Origin: Cydia pomonella
Taxonomy: Eukaryota > Arthropoda > Insecta > Lepidoptera > Tortricidae
Reading direction: 5' to 3'
NCBI RefSeq assembly: GCF_033807575.1
Contig: NC_084716.1
Coordinates: forward strand, 4,774,001 to 4,838,000
Length of the DNA: 64,000 nt
The notes beneath the pieces are model-generated. The model was given only the letters and a program-made list of their open reading frames with translations. It did no database searches and was not told the origin of the DNA. Every line of letters begins with the position of its first letter. The stretch's first letter is position 1. Below, in pieces: positions 51,850 through 62,478 of the stretch. The position numbers were made by a program, and so were the translations under genes.

Positions 51850-52846
51850 ATGAAAATATAAAGACCACCCAGAATGCAATATGAAACCAATAACAATAAC
51901 CTACTAAACTAGCAGAATCCCAAAAAAGGGGGATCTCCATCATCCTTACAAGTGATAGTGATATAATAGCTGATAAGCATTATTAACTAAGCGAAACATT
52001 GTCAAATCTCACACCTACCTGTAGAATATAAGATTAAAACTCGAATGCACATTACATATTAACAAAGCACTTTGTAATTATAAGTAGGAAATCTAAGATT
52101 ATAAATACTATTGTAACTTTAGCTATGTGACCTTTAGGTTAGGTTAATGTAGCACTATCCAGATTGTTTAATGTAATATTAACAGGAACATTTTCCATGT
52201 AGAAATTTAAAAATGATGATCCAAAAAAAACATAAATTTTAAAACGTGTGCAAATTTGGCGATCAATTAGGAAATTTATCTGTCAGATTTAAAAATATTT
52301 AAAACGCGCTCTTTCCAGTCTATGGTATGACAATAAATAATGTCTCAAGTTTTTAGATTTGAGAATGATTTAGATCATTTTGGACGCTAGAGAATCAGCC
52401 TAATTATCTTTAAGTCTGTCCCTGTTTCTAACTCGAAACGACGAATGTTTCGAAATTAGTCTTTGATGCTTTTATTGAATAGAATTACATCAGATTTTGG
52501 ATTTGTTGATTAGTTTGTTCAGAACATTGAAACCAATTTCAATACAAATGTACGTTATTGACCAGTGTGAATCATTAACCACTTGATTTGACGTAGAACA
52601 ATTAATATTATTTTAAGCCCATTTTCCTTTTGTGGTTTACTGATAACATTGTTCACTAAGTATTTACTTCGGCGCTTAGCATCGCTTACCATTGTATGGT
52701 AACAAAAAAATAATTCTTCTGTCATCATCATGTTCATTGTCCACTAATATTAATTAAAGCACACGTTCCATACAAAATATAAACGTGATAACTGTTTTGG
52801 TTTTCCTTTCTGATCCAACATAACAAGATCCATGACGTAATCACTA
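51850..52846. other. AT-rich spacer
   Basis: No credible gene on either strand. Confidence 0.55.
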
Positions 52847-53052
52847 TAAGGCTACGGTCGTACTGCACACGCCGCACGCAGCCGACAACGTCACGTCGCA
52901 CGCAGCGTCTGAATGGTGTGTTCGAGAATGCTCGGGAGTGGTCGTTTTCGTTCGCTGCGTGCGGCGTCCCCCCGCCGCCCGCTGCAGCCGCCCGCTGGCC
53001 GTTGCGTCTTTAGTCATTTTGGAGCATTGCTGCGGCTGGACGCTAGCTCGAA

Positions 53053-53190
53053 ATGGAGAAATTTACGAAAGAAAAAGACGAGTTATTGATTGAGTTAGTA
53101 AAGTCGAATAGTATTTTGTACGATACACGTGATAAAAACTTCAAAAACAATAACTTAAAACATAAAGTGTGGGAGAATATCAGTGAAACG
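53053..53190 (+). pseudogene. Harbinger-2 MADF protein, exon 1 fragment
   Basis: Start MEKFTKEKDELLIELVKSNS, then NLKHKVWENISETLN, the first half of a MADF domain. The frame then runs antisense into the transposase exon; the join is a deletion near 53190-53205. Confidence 0.7.
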
Positions 53191-53198
53191 CTAAATAT

Positions 53199-53498
53199 TT
53201 ACGCCAATTTTTCCGCAGCAGAAATAGGGTTTGGATGGAAGTTAGTTGGTGTATTCGTCAAACTTTGTTCAATCAATCTTAGTACTGTCGAAAACTCCGC
53301 CCGTGATAGTCGAAAATATTCCACAAATTTTAGTTCATTATCAATTAAATGCCTAGTCACCAAAATATTGTAGGCACCCTCCGTTTGTCTAGCTTTAAAT
53401 ATATTGTTCTTCTTTTTCTTTTGCTTCCTTGATATCATAAATAAAATGTCCTCATCATCTTCCTCCTTAAGCAGTAAATACGCTAGAGTTTTTTCCAT
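53199..53498 (-). pseudogene. Harbinger-2 transposase, exon 1 fragment
   Basis: Frame with YNILVTRHLIDNELKFVEYF and LSRAEFSTVLRLIEQSLTNT, the N-terminal helical region of PIF/Harbinger transposases, ending ISAAEKLA at the deletion. In Harbinger-1 exon 2 begins YLATG, which normally follows a few residues after this point. Confidence 0.75.
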
Positions 53499-53677
53499 CG
53501 TATACTACACACACACGTCCTTTCGCTACAAAAACTCTCGGAAACTGCGCGACTGGCCGCTGCGGCTACGGTCTCAAAACGACCAAAACACCCGCTGTCG
53601 GCTGCGTCCAGCGTCTTCCATCATGCGACGGGACGTTGTCGGCTGCGTGCGGCGTGTGCAGTACGACCGGGGCCTAA

Positions 53678-54176
53678 GAGCACGTCCAACGAAGCACGTA
53701 CAACGAAGTCTATAAATAACTCGCAAAAAAACTGAGCCCTGATCGAACACGTTTTGTAAGTATTAATGACCTGGTAGGTTATGGAACGATAAGACTGTTT
53801 ACGGACGTTTGTTTTTTCATGGTTACACAATACGCTATGTGTTTATGGAGACGGTGAGGTTAGTGGCCGATATCAGTGGCCATGACCCACCTAGTTAAGG
53901 CGTTATTTAGCATATGCTATATTAATGCATTAGCAATTAATTATGAACAGACATTCTAGGAAAAAAAAAATTGTCCTATGACTCCAGTAATTTGCTTAGA
54001 AAATAAAACACTGATACACGCTAGCAATTTTTTTATTTTCAATAGATTACATGTTTAGTTAACCCAATGACAAATGCAAGTCTGTCTTGGTGAGGTGTGA
54101 GCGAAACTGGAGGTACATTGTTTTATCTGTTTTAATGGTAGCCAGAAAGTAAAACAAAATGTTTGTTATTGGTGTA
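53678..54176. other. Spacer, no gene seen
   Basis: Mixed sequence with no coding signature. Confidence 0.5.
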
Positions 54177-54455
54177 TTTTTTTTTGAAAAATAAATACAC
54201 CAATATCTTTTCTACATTAAAATTCCGTGAGACCAAGAGTGGCAGTAGTATCACGAGCCCGTGGCTCACTCATTTATTTGGTCCTTCGAACCGGACTCTG
54301 AGATGAAGCCGTGGGCTTAACGTGGGCAATTGAGAATCCGGTTCGAAGGACCAAATAAATGAGTGAGCCACGGGCTCGTGATACTACTGCCACTCTTGGT
54401 CTCACGGAATTTTAATGTAGAAAAGATATTGGTGTATTTATTTTTCAAAAAAAAA
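54177..54455. repeat. Fold-back inverted duplication, 119-bp arms
   Basis: Arms 54177-54295 and 54337-54455 are perfect reverse complements by eye with a 41-bp loop. They abut leader sequence of a BEL/Pao element. No transposon termini or target duplication. Confidence 0.9.
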
Positions 54456-54649
54456 AAATTTACTATGGCGGGATGTGAAAGGCGGGGCGGGTTTGCGATA
54501 CTTTCGCCGTTCACAAAACTTGAGAAGCGACTTAGCCTTAATCTAGGGGCTTACTTGGTGGGTCCTCGTTCTTCGCTCAGGCTTGATCTGCAGAAATCGG
54601 GTCCTTTTTTGATAGGCGCACCTCGTGGCCCGCTGGATGCCAAAACCAC

Positions 54650-54907
54650 TGTTGCTTCTCGATTTTGATCACAAATCCGACGTAGTCCATATGATTGACA
54701 ACCCCGGGGCGAAATACAACACATAAAAAACACTAAAAAACTAATAAGGGCGGTGCTACGGCGGCGATGCAATAATATGCTTCCAAACGTAGGAGTTTCA
54801 AGCGAAAACTGATTTTAGTAATGGCCGCGGGCGTTCACGCCTTGTTGCCCCTAGGTGGCGCTGTCGTACTCAGTTTTTAATAGGCGAGTATCGCATTGGC
54901 TCAAACA
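54650..54907 (-). repeat. Candidate LTR of the rearranged BEL/Pao element
   Basis: Minus strand begins TGTTTGAGCC after a purine tract (AAGGCCGGGGCTA) and ends AGCAACA, 258 bp. Next to it, leftward, is G then TGGTTTTGGCATCC, a primer-binding-like site. The layout matches the 24-30 kb element: 3' LTR followed by leader sequence. Confidence 0.55.
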
Positions 54908-55094
54908 TAGCCCCGGCCTTGAAAGGTTCCCTTTTCAAACCAGGAAATAAATTTTACTAATTAAATATACAGATATGCGTTACAAACTAGAAGGGCCGCT
55001 TAAACAGCCGAGGGAATTTAAGAATAGAACGTAGTTATATACATTAACCTACTTTACTAACACTAATGATGTTACAAAAAAAAAAAAAAACGGA

Positions 55095-56196
55095 CTAAGG
55101 GATATTAGAAGGAAGTGGACACAAACGTACTACCGGGCGCCTATACGTGCCATTCTTTGTTTTTACTAAGACTACTCTTATCGCGCCGTCTTTTCCTGGG
55201 TACGTCTCAATAACTATGCCCATCGGCCAGTGCAACGGCGGGGCGTTGTCAGTGATAATAAGAACTACAGTCCCAACGGTGATAGGTCGCGAATCGGTGT
55301 TCCATTTTTCCCGCGTTTGTAACGTATGTAAAAACTCCAGGGACCAGCGTCGCCAATACGATTGTACCAGTTTCTCGAGTAAACTATAACGAGATAATCG
55401 ATGAGTCCTCTCTTCTGTTATCTCCGCGGCGGGTAGGGACCTTAAGGGTACGGTATTCAAAAAATGGGCCGGTGTGAGCGGTGCGGGCTCTGCGGGATCG
55501 GCACTCAAGAGGCCCAAAGGCCTACTGTTCAATACAGCTTCAATCTGACACAAAAGCGTGTAAAGCTCGTCGTATGACAATATTTGAGCGCCAATCACCC
55601 GAAATAGGTGAGTCTTAAATGATTTTACAGCCGCTTCCCAGCTGCCTCCCCAGTGTGGGGCGTTAGGTGGGATAAATCTCCATTTTACTTGATTTTCTAG
55701 AAGCTCTTTCTGAAAGATGTCAGAAAAACCTTGATTAAGGAGATTTTTCAAATGAGAATCAGTTCCGACAAAATTCGTTGCATTATCTGAATACATAGTA
55801 TCTACCGGACCTCGACGGGATATAAACCGTTTCAGCGCGTTAAGGAACGTTTCTGAACTTAAGTCGGCGCATATCTCTACATGAGTGCTGCGCGTGGTCA
55901 GGCAAATAAAGACACAAACGTACATTTTTTGACTCTTAGCGCCGCGTCTTCGCACCAAGGTAACGTTGAGCGGTCCGCATAGATCAACTCCGGTATGCGC
56001 GAAAGCCTTGGAGATTTGTAGTCTGCATTCCGGCAGGTTTGCCATTGCTGGCGGCGTTGTTCCCTTTGGACGTGCCTTGAAACACCGCACACATGACTCA
56101 ATTCTGGAGCGTACAATACCCCTAGCAGACAATATCCAATACCGAAGCCTTAACAATGAAAACAAATGTTTTTCACCCGCGTGGCAATTTTTGCGG
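55095..56196 (-). CDS. BEL/Pao integrase and DUF5641, inverted part
   Basis: The frame shows HTGVDLCGPL (first Asp), MYSDNATNFVG (second Asp) and APHWGGSWEAAVK (Glu), then DUF5641 with GTVVLIITDNAPPLHWPMG. All integrase acids are present. Its first 194 bp (56003-56196) are an inverted duplicate of 57320-57513, which ends the plus-strand half. The start at 56165 is imposed by the rearrangement. Confidence 0.88.
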
Positions 56197-57513
56197 CTCC
56201 TGTGATCTTATATGCTAAACTTATGATAAAACAGTTATGGTTAGAACACATCGAATGGGATGAGACTCCACCCTCGGCTATTATTGACACGTGGGCTAAG
56301 TTCGTTAGAGATTTACCGCTTCTTAGCCAAATGAGAATACCGCGTCACGTAGGCGTAACGTCTGCCTGTACGGTTACACTTTTAGCCTTCGCAGATGCGA
56401 GTGAGAAGGCTTATGGTGCGGTACTGTACTTACATGTGGTAGCTAATCAAAGCATATCATTGCGATTTTTGTGCGCGAAATCGAAATTGGCCCCGATGAG
56501 GGTTGTGTCTTTGGCCCGTTTGGAATTATGTGCGGCATTGATTATGTCGAAATTGGTTCGAGTAGTTATGGATCATTATACCGCGCGAATCACACTCTCT
56601 CAAATATATGCGTTTTCGGATTCGACCGTGACCTTGCACTGGATTCACTCCAGTCCCCACCGATGGAAAATTTTCGTCGCGAATAGGGTGGCAAAGATCC
56701 AGAAGAATTTGCCATCGGATTGTTTCTTCCATGTATCAGGGAAGGAAAATCCAAGCGATTGCCTTTCGCGTGGGCTTACACCCTCCCAACTATTGGAACA
56801 TCCCCTGTGGTTACAAGGTCCATCGTGGGCTCGACTGGAACGCTCAAGATGGCCCATAAAACCTTTCGTTGCGAGCCCTGAGAGCGAAGTGCCGGAACAA
56901 AAGGTGATAGCCTTACCCACTATTGCGACTATGCCCCCCCCAGAGGAGGAGCCTGTGTTGTACACGTTGTCCAAAAGGATCTCATCTTGGTTAAGATACC
57001 TGCGCGTGATTGTTTACGTATTACGTTTCATGAAATTGCTGCTATCCAAAGGCGCGGTTACGGTAGAAGACACGGAAGCGGCTGAGGTAGCCGCTATCAA
57101 GGCTATTCAGACTGTGCATTTTCCTGAATATTTGAAGGCCAATCAGGCTAGCAAAGTTCCAGCCTCGAAGGCTATTCGGAAACTTAGGCCCATCCTAGTA
57201 GATGGAGTGTTGCGAGTAGGAGGTAGGTTGGACAACGCTAATCTCACCTTCGATCACAAACATCCATTTCTGCTGCCGCGTAAGGATCATGTCGTTAATC
57301 TGATTATAGATTATATGCACCGCAAAAATTGCCACGCGGGTGAAAAACATTTGTTTTCATTGTTAAGGCTTCGGTATTGGATATTGTCTGCTAGGGGTAT
57401 TGTACGCTCCAGAATTGAGTCATGTGTGCGGTGTTTCAAGGCACGTCCAAAGGGAACAACGCCGCCAGCAATGGCAAACCTGCCGGAATGCAGACTACAA
57501 ATCTCCAAGGCTT
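56003..57513. repeat. Fold-back inverted duplication, 194-bp arms, 1123-bp spacer
   Basis: 56003-56196 and 57320-57513 are exact reverse complements by eye and encode the same integrase segment (RLRYWILSARGIVRSR). The spacer holds the upstream part of the same polyprotein. The element has therefore been folded at the integrase N-terminus. Confidence 0.9.
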
Positions 57514-57515
57514 AG
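56197..57515 (+). CDS. BEL/Pao RNase H to integrase start
   Basis: Frame with PVILYAKLMIKQLWLEHIEW (end of RT), TLLAFADASEKAYGAVLYLH (RNase H, first Asp), LCAALIMSKLV (Glu region), IYAFSDSTVTLHWI (Asp), then the integrase zinc region. It ends at 57515 where sequence becomes unrelated. Gag, protease and RT are absent. The rest of the polyprotein is on the opposite strand at 56196-55095. Confidence 0.88.
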
Positions 57516-57985
57516 GCTCTAATTTTGCCAAGCATATTTTTTTTAGACGAGCCTGTCGTGATTACAATGATAAATTTTCAAATGTAGATATTTTTTCATT
57601 ATCATTTTGTAAATACAGTAGCATTCTGCGAAGTTCAATCTTTTCTTTATAAATATTGTACGTTTTCTTTTAAGTACCTAGTAACTATATATTATTTGCA
57701 CGCATAACAACTATAGCGATACATGTATTTTTAATTATTTTGTATTCCACTTTAAACTCTGTACTATGTCATGCATTTATTAATTACCTACCGATGTTTT
57801 GAAGTCCCTGTACGCGTGACAGACAAGAAGATGCCTAACACCTTCCCTGTTTCGATCTGTAATTTACTATGTATACTTTTATTTTCAATGGAACTAAAGG
57901 TCTGTTTGTTATCACTTAAGCTTATATATATATTAATATGTGACTGTTTGTTTCCTAAATAAATTAAAAAAAAAAAAAAAAAGTA
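57514..57985 (+). other. Poly(A)-tailed 3'-UTR-like sequence
   Basis: AT-rich non-coding sequence with AATAAA at 57959 followed by an 18-nt A run (57967-57985), as in a retroposed mRNA 3' end. It directly follows the BEL/Pao fragment and ends inside the phosphatase-like gene. A chimeric cDNA insertion is possible. Confidence 0.45.
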
Positions 57986-57987
57986 AT

Positions 57988-58390
57988 GAATTGGAGTTTG
58001 AATACTGAAATTTCGTTGCTGTCTTACTTTCAAAACTGTCATTGGAACTGAAACTGTCGCAGTGTGTACTAAATGGTACAGGCACATGTCAATGATACAA
58101 TATGCTGCAGTCCTTCCAATACCGAGGTCACCGTGCACGATAATTGGACCAGGTAGTGACTGATTAGCCTGCATCGCTTTCACTGAATACTGCTGCTCTT
58201 GCATATTGACGGCTAGCAGGAACTCAACGAACAATTGTGGGTCCGGAATGGCATTTTCTAACCATTCCAAATACTTGAAGTGGTGCATTGTCCTTGAATC
58301 TCCAGTTTGTTTGTGGATAACAGTCATTGTTGTGCTGATGTACTGGGGCTTCATCCTGATGCTTCCCGTCTTTATGATAAACTCCTTCAA
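57988..58390 (-). pseudogene. Protein tyrosine phosphatase-like fragment without catalytic residues
   Basis: About 130 codons align by motif with the C-terminal half of a classical PTP domain: YLEWLENAIPDP at the WPD-loop position (P and D replaced), IVHGDLGIGRTAAYC at the P-loop (the nucleophilic Cys of HCxxGxGR replaced by Gly), and LKVRQQRNFSI at the Q-loop. Both acid and nucleophile are lost, so it cannot be an active phosphatase. Such pseudo-phosphatases occur among PTPs of parasitoid-wasp bracoviruses as well as in insects; origin unproven. The 5' half is missing and the 3' end is cut by the poly(A)-tailed insertion. Confidence 0.65.
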
Positions 58391-58842
58391 TATGTGTAAG
58401 CTTTATTAAGTATTTAATATTTTTACCATTCTTAAAAATTATAAAGTCAATTATTTCAGTAATTTATTATTTAATTTCAGACCAATAGAAGATAAGAATT
58501 TGGAATTCCATTCCCGTAATTTGGAAGGGCGAGGAGAAATCACTATCGCTGTACCAAATTTCAGAAGGATTCTTAAAATGAAAAATATTGTTGGAAATCA
58601 AATTTACCGATCCGTTTTCATGTCAACGTATCGAAATATTGGGATTATGGAGTAAGAGTTTGATAAATAGACACTTTGTCAGTACTAATTTCTAGAATTC
58701 TAGCTTAAGCTTTTTTACTAAGTTATTGCATGCCTTAAGCGTGAGCGTAGGTATGTTATACTATCGTCTAAAAATCAAAATCCTGTGATTCGGCACATTA
58801 ATTTATATCTGACAGACATAATATACATGTAAATCATGTCAA

Positions 58843-58940
58843 TCTGGAGTTGCAGGTGTACATAGGCTGCGGAGACTGCTTACCATCAGGCAGGTCGTAT
58901 GCTTGTTTGCCACCGACGTAGTATTAAAAAAAAAAAAAAA
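58843..58940 (+). mobile_element. LINE 3'-UTR fragment with poly(A), in intron
   Basis: Contains GCGGAGACTGCTTACCATCA and GGTCGTATGCTTGTTTGCCA, a widespread lepidopteran non-LTR 3' tail, ending in A14. Confidence 0.6.
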
Positions 58941-59348
58941 TGCTATAAAAATACATTGTCAGATACAGAAATGATTACTGATCTATTAAAAAGTTTTTTT
59001 TTAAATTGTTTTTAATCACTATTTTTATATAATAAACGTTTTTAAGTACTCGTAGTCATGAAAATTAAAAATATAGCCGTTGTAAACACTATAGCTTTAA
59101 TAAAAATCCACTTTTTCCCTTTTTTTTTAATTGATTCATTATATATTTGCGAACATAAGGAATACAAAATCGTAGCGTCAAGTCGTTTTGTTTAATTACA
59201 ATGAATTTATTTCGGTTGGTCTCTCGAGAGATTTTGCTGTCTTTTAGCAGTCTTGTATCATTTTTTTTCTAAATACAGCTGGAAATAGCTTAAACTATAC
59301 ATAATATATTATCATACCGAATGTCAGTAATGTAGTTATGATATTATT

Positions 59349-59526
59349 GCATGCCTTAAGCGCTAGTGTAGTTTTTTTATCTTTATTAAATTGTTTTTTT
59401 TTTTTTTCAATTCGAAAATGTATTATAAGTCTATCTAAAAATTGAAAATAATAAAAGGACTTTTTTTGTGTTATCAAGAACCTCTATTTAAATAATATAC
59501 GAATGACATAAACGCTTAAGGCATGC
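59349..59526. repeat. MITE with 5-bp TSD, in intron
   Basis: Ends GCATGCCTTAAGCG and complement, flanked by TTATT (59344-59348 and 59527-59531). A related end occurs at 58731. Confidence 0.65.
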
Positions 59527-60087
59527 TTATTTGGTTTTACCAAACTTTACCCCTTTTTATTAATTTTACAGGTTTCCTGCGATTCTGTCTGATATAACGT
59601 CGAATGCACTTCCATCTATAAATGCACAGAACTCTGATATACTGTGCTGTAATATGATTCCACAACCAAAGTAAGTTATTGCCTGTTAAATCTTAGACGG
59701 ATTTGTCAGTATGAATCTTTATAGACACAAAACTTTTACTGGTTACTAAGAGTTCAAAATTTTCAAAAATAAACCGCATTTTCAGGGCAAGTCTATTTTT
59801 AACATCAATTATTACGATTTTTTGTTCTATTCTTTTTTTCTATATCAATTTCGAAAAATTAATGGCATTTTATTTCATTGATAGAAAGCCTTAACTCGCT
59901 CTCAAAGTTGTGTAAATAATGCTACTGGATTGGTTTTCTTTTATACATTGCTGAGACATATTATAATGTTATTTCTTGTTACAGGTCTCAGTTCTTGGGA
60001 ATCTTAGAGCCAATGACAAAATATGGCATATATATTTCAACATTCCTACTATTAGTGTACTTGTTTTTTTTTTTTCAGAAAATTTAG

Positions 60088-60515
60088 AGCTCTAATATCT
60101 TATTAATGACGCTTATCAAAACTTTTTAATCATATAATCAGTTTTATAGCATTTTTATCTCTAGCACATGCGAATTTCACTATTGTAAATATCTTATGAG
60201 TTTATGACTCATAATATTATTTTTATCTTATGTCATTTATTTAATTATAAAACAGTTGATACAATGTAAGCAGTCGATCACTTTTGCAACTAATACTGTT
60301 ATTTTACTATAAAAATAAAATTGTCGTGACCTATCTCGTATCTAACATTAACTGCCATTACCAATCAAAATTCATAAACTATTGAACAGATGACGGCAGT
60401 TTTCGTCGAGCTTTAAATTTCATATGCACACAATGGACTTATATGGACATTACACTCCCACTTTCAAACATTTCCGCAGCCTCACATCTTACAACTTCAC
60501 ATTGCCCTTGATAAA
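60088..60515. promoter_or_regulatory. AT-rich upstream region of a small membrane ORF
   Basis: No coding signature. Lies directly 5' of the ATG at 60516 and may hold its promoter. Confidence 0.3.
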
Positions 60516-60701
60516 ATGGCTACACGTTTCGCCACACCCAACCAGGTCTTAGATACCAACAATTTTGTTTACCGATCTTCAAACATGTTCAAATCCTATT
60601 TCGATAACTTGACAGTTCTTGGAATAACAATAGCATGTCTGTACGTATTTTTATGCACTCGACAACACAAAGAAAACTCGACTATAATCGTAGATCAATA
60701 A
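60516..60701 (+). CDS. Small single-pass membrane protein ORF, 61 aa
   Basis: MATRFATPNQVLDTNNFVYR, then FDNLTVLGITIACLYVFLC (one hydrophobic segment, about residues 29-47), then a short polar tail. The Cys-rich end of the segment and flanking polar residues suit a type II or III membrane topology. It sits between the two copies of the tail-anchored-type gene. No family recognised; could be a chance ORF. Confidence 0.4.
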   Translation: MATRFATPNQVLDTNNFVYRSSNMFKSYFDNLTVLGITIACLYVFLCTRQHKENSTIIVDQ

Positions 60702-61062
60702 GATGCAGAATTCCGTATGATTCACTGTCACCGTAAGAAAAACACCTTAATTAGATGACGAAATTGAACCGCCATTTCTGAAACGGTATCAGTTGAACTC
60801 ACACGTGTGCTCTTATATTTTAATGAACTTTATCAAAATACTAACTTATAAGTGTTAATATTACCTGACATTTCTTAATATCGTTGTGACAAAGAAATTT
60901 ACAGTGAAACACTTGCCAATTTACTGGACAATCGTCAATGCAAAACTAGTTTTAGCGATTTGTACGTTAAAGGTATTTATAGATTCTGCATAACAATAAC
61001 AGTAGTTTTGCTTGCATTATTTTTTACGTTGATTAAGTTTTGAATCAGTTTTTAGATTAAAT

Positions 61063-61840
61063 ATGGAGTACCAGAACATGAGTTTTGAACGTGAAGTACC
61101 GACCGAATGGCCTTTCCAACAATTTCGAAATGAAATTTTAAAAATGACGTTGAGAGCGACTTTACATCACTCAGCAGATCAACAAGTTATTTTGACTACA
61201 AATAATGTTTCTGCACTGCTAACATCAAACGAAACGGGGACCAGATACATTTTTAGAAAAATTGAAGAGTTGTAAGTTGTAACTTCATTTTAAATTCTGC
61301 ATTTTTAGAAATTTAATATTTTTAAATTGTGTATTTTTAATTTTAGGCCTGATGAGTTTTTCCAAATGCATTTAATAATACCGTCAGAAATTATGATGCT
61401 TTTTAACGGAGAAACAAGCCTGATGTAAGTTTTATTGAGTATTTAATATTTTACCATGTTTAAAAATTATGAAGTCAATTTCAGTGATTTATTATTCAAT
61501 TTCAGACCAATAGAAGCTGAGAATTTGGGATTCCATTCCCGTAATTTGGAAAGGCGAAGAGAAATCACTATCGCTGTACCAAATTTCAGAAGGATTCTTG
61601 AAATGAGAAATATTGTTGGAAATCAAATTTACCGATCCGCTTTCATGTCAGCGTATCAGAATATTGGGATTATGGAGTAAGAGTTTGATAAATAGACACT
61701 TTGTCTGTACTAATTTCTAGAAGCTTTTTACTAAGTATTTTATTAATTTTACAGGTTTCCTGCGATGCTGTCTGATATAACGTCGAATGCACTTCCATTT
61801 ATAATTGCACATAACTCTGATATACTGTGCCGTAATATGC
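61063..61840 (+). pseudogene. Unidentified tail-anchored-type gene, copy 2 (exons 1-4)
   Basis: Exon 1 61063-61272 (MEYQNMSFEREVPTEWPFQQ, donor GTAAGT), exon 2 61347-61424 (DEFFQMHLIIPSEIMMLFNG), exon 3 61506-61676 (NFRRILEMRNIVGNQIYRSA, same length as in copy 1), exon 4 from 61755 (FPAMLSDITSNALPFIIAHN). All introns are short (74-81 bp) with GT/AG ends and consistent phase. Exon 4 is cut at about 61840 by Harbinger sequence. Compared with copy 1, exons 3-4 differ at roughly one base in ten, so the duplication is not recent. With copy 1 it defines a five-exon gene of about 200 codons. No domain recognised. Confidence 0.6.
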
Positions 61841-62452
61841 CGAAATTTTTCTGTCATCATCCCAAAAGCACATTCAACTGTTTTCCTAGCTCTGCTGGGT
61901 CGATAGTTAAAAACTCTTCTTACGTTATTAATCATAATCATAATCATTCTTTATTGCAACCATGGTACATTTTCATTTTCATCATTTGGTAAAACAGATG
62001 GCGGTGGTATGTTCAAACTAGAGTGCTCAATCCAGTATTTCATCGCTGACGCTTTGAATATACCCCCATCACTGTTTCTTCCTGCATAACCTGTTTCAAT
62101 AAATGTGAAAAGACCATCAGCATCACTGCAAGCCATTAAGACTAAATTAAGACTAGATTAAGACTAGAGTTAAAGGACTTGTAATTGAAATTGCTTGAAC
62201 CAGTTTTAGGTAACTTTTCTATTCTGATATGTTTGCCATCGAAGGAACCCAAACAGTTAGGTAAATTCCAAAGCAGATAGAATCTTTCGGAAATCTTCTT
62301 CCAACCAGCCATGTTTGGGATCGGCATATAAGTTTTACTTAGCGTATCCCATATAATAATTACAGTTTCTGCAATAATTGCACATATTGTATTGTCTCCT
62401 CTTGCGAAATATGATGCCAAGTTTTTAAATGTACTTCCTTCGCCAAAATACC
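61841..62452 (-). pseudogene. Harbinger-3 transposase, exon 2
   Basis: Opens after acceptor TTGTTTTAG with YFGEGSTFKNLASYFARGDN and contains LGSFDGKHIRIEKLPKTGSS (first Asp), ETGYAGRNSDGGIFKASAMK and ARKTVECAFGMMTEKF (Glu). Breaks: stops near 62142 and 61950, and loss of the segment holding the second Asp around (GAT repeats ATAATCAT, 61925-61955). Truncated at 61841 by the AT-rich island. Exon 1 is missing. Confidence 0.78.
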
Positions 62453-62478
62453 TAAAACAAAACCATGGTTTAATTACA

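Larger units (their letters stand above)
52850..53674. mobile_element. Internally deleted PIF/Harbinger element 2, 825 bp
   Basis: Terminal inverted repeats of about 43 bp share GTCGTACTGCACACGCCGCA, with GC-rich subterminal sequence. TAA duplications at 52847-52849 and 53675-53677. It keeps MADF exon 1 (plus) and transposase exon 1 (minus) and lacks everything between, so it is non-autonomous. Confidence 0.88.
58401..60087 (+). pseudogene. Unidentified tail-anchored-type gene, copy 1 (exons 3-5)
   Basis: Exons with clean splice signals: 58481-58651 (ENLGF-like; NFRRILKMKNIVGNQIYRSV), 59572-59670 (FPAILSDITSNALPSINAQN), 59985-60087 (SQFLGILEPMTKYGIYISTF then LLLVYLFFFFQKI and stop). Phases agree across all joins. 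The last exon encodes one hydrophobic segment at the extreme C-terminus, so the protein could be tail-anchored. Exons 1-2 are missing: similarity to copy 2 starts at the intron-2 donor (58401), next to the PTP fragment. One mutation creates an in-frame stop in the first exon (DKN context has none), so exon integrity is otherwise good. Family not recognised. Confidence 0.55.

Noticed and set aside
59295..59477. 60-codon minus ORF
   Set aside because: Falls within a MITE in an intron; low complexity.
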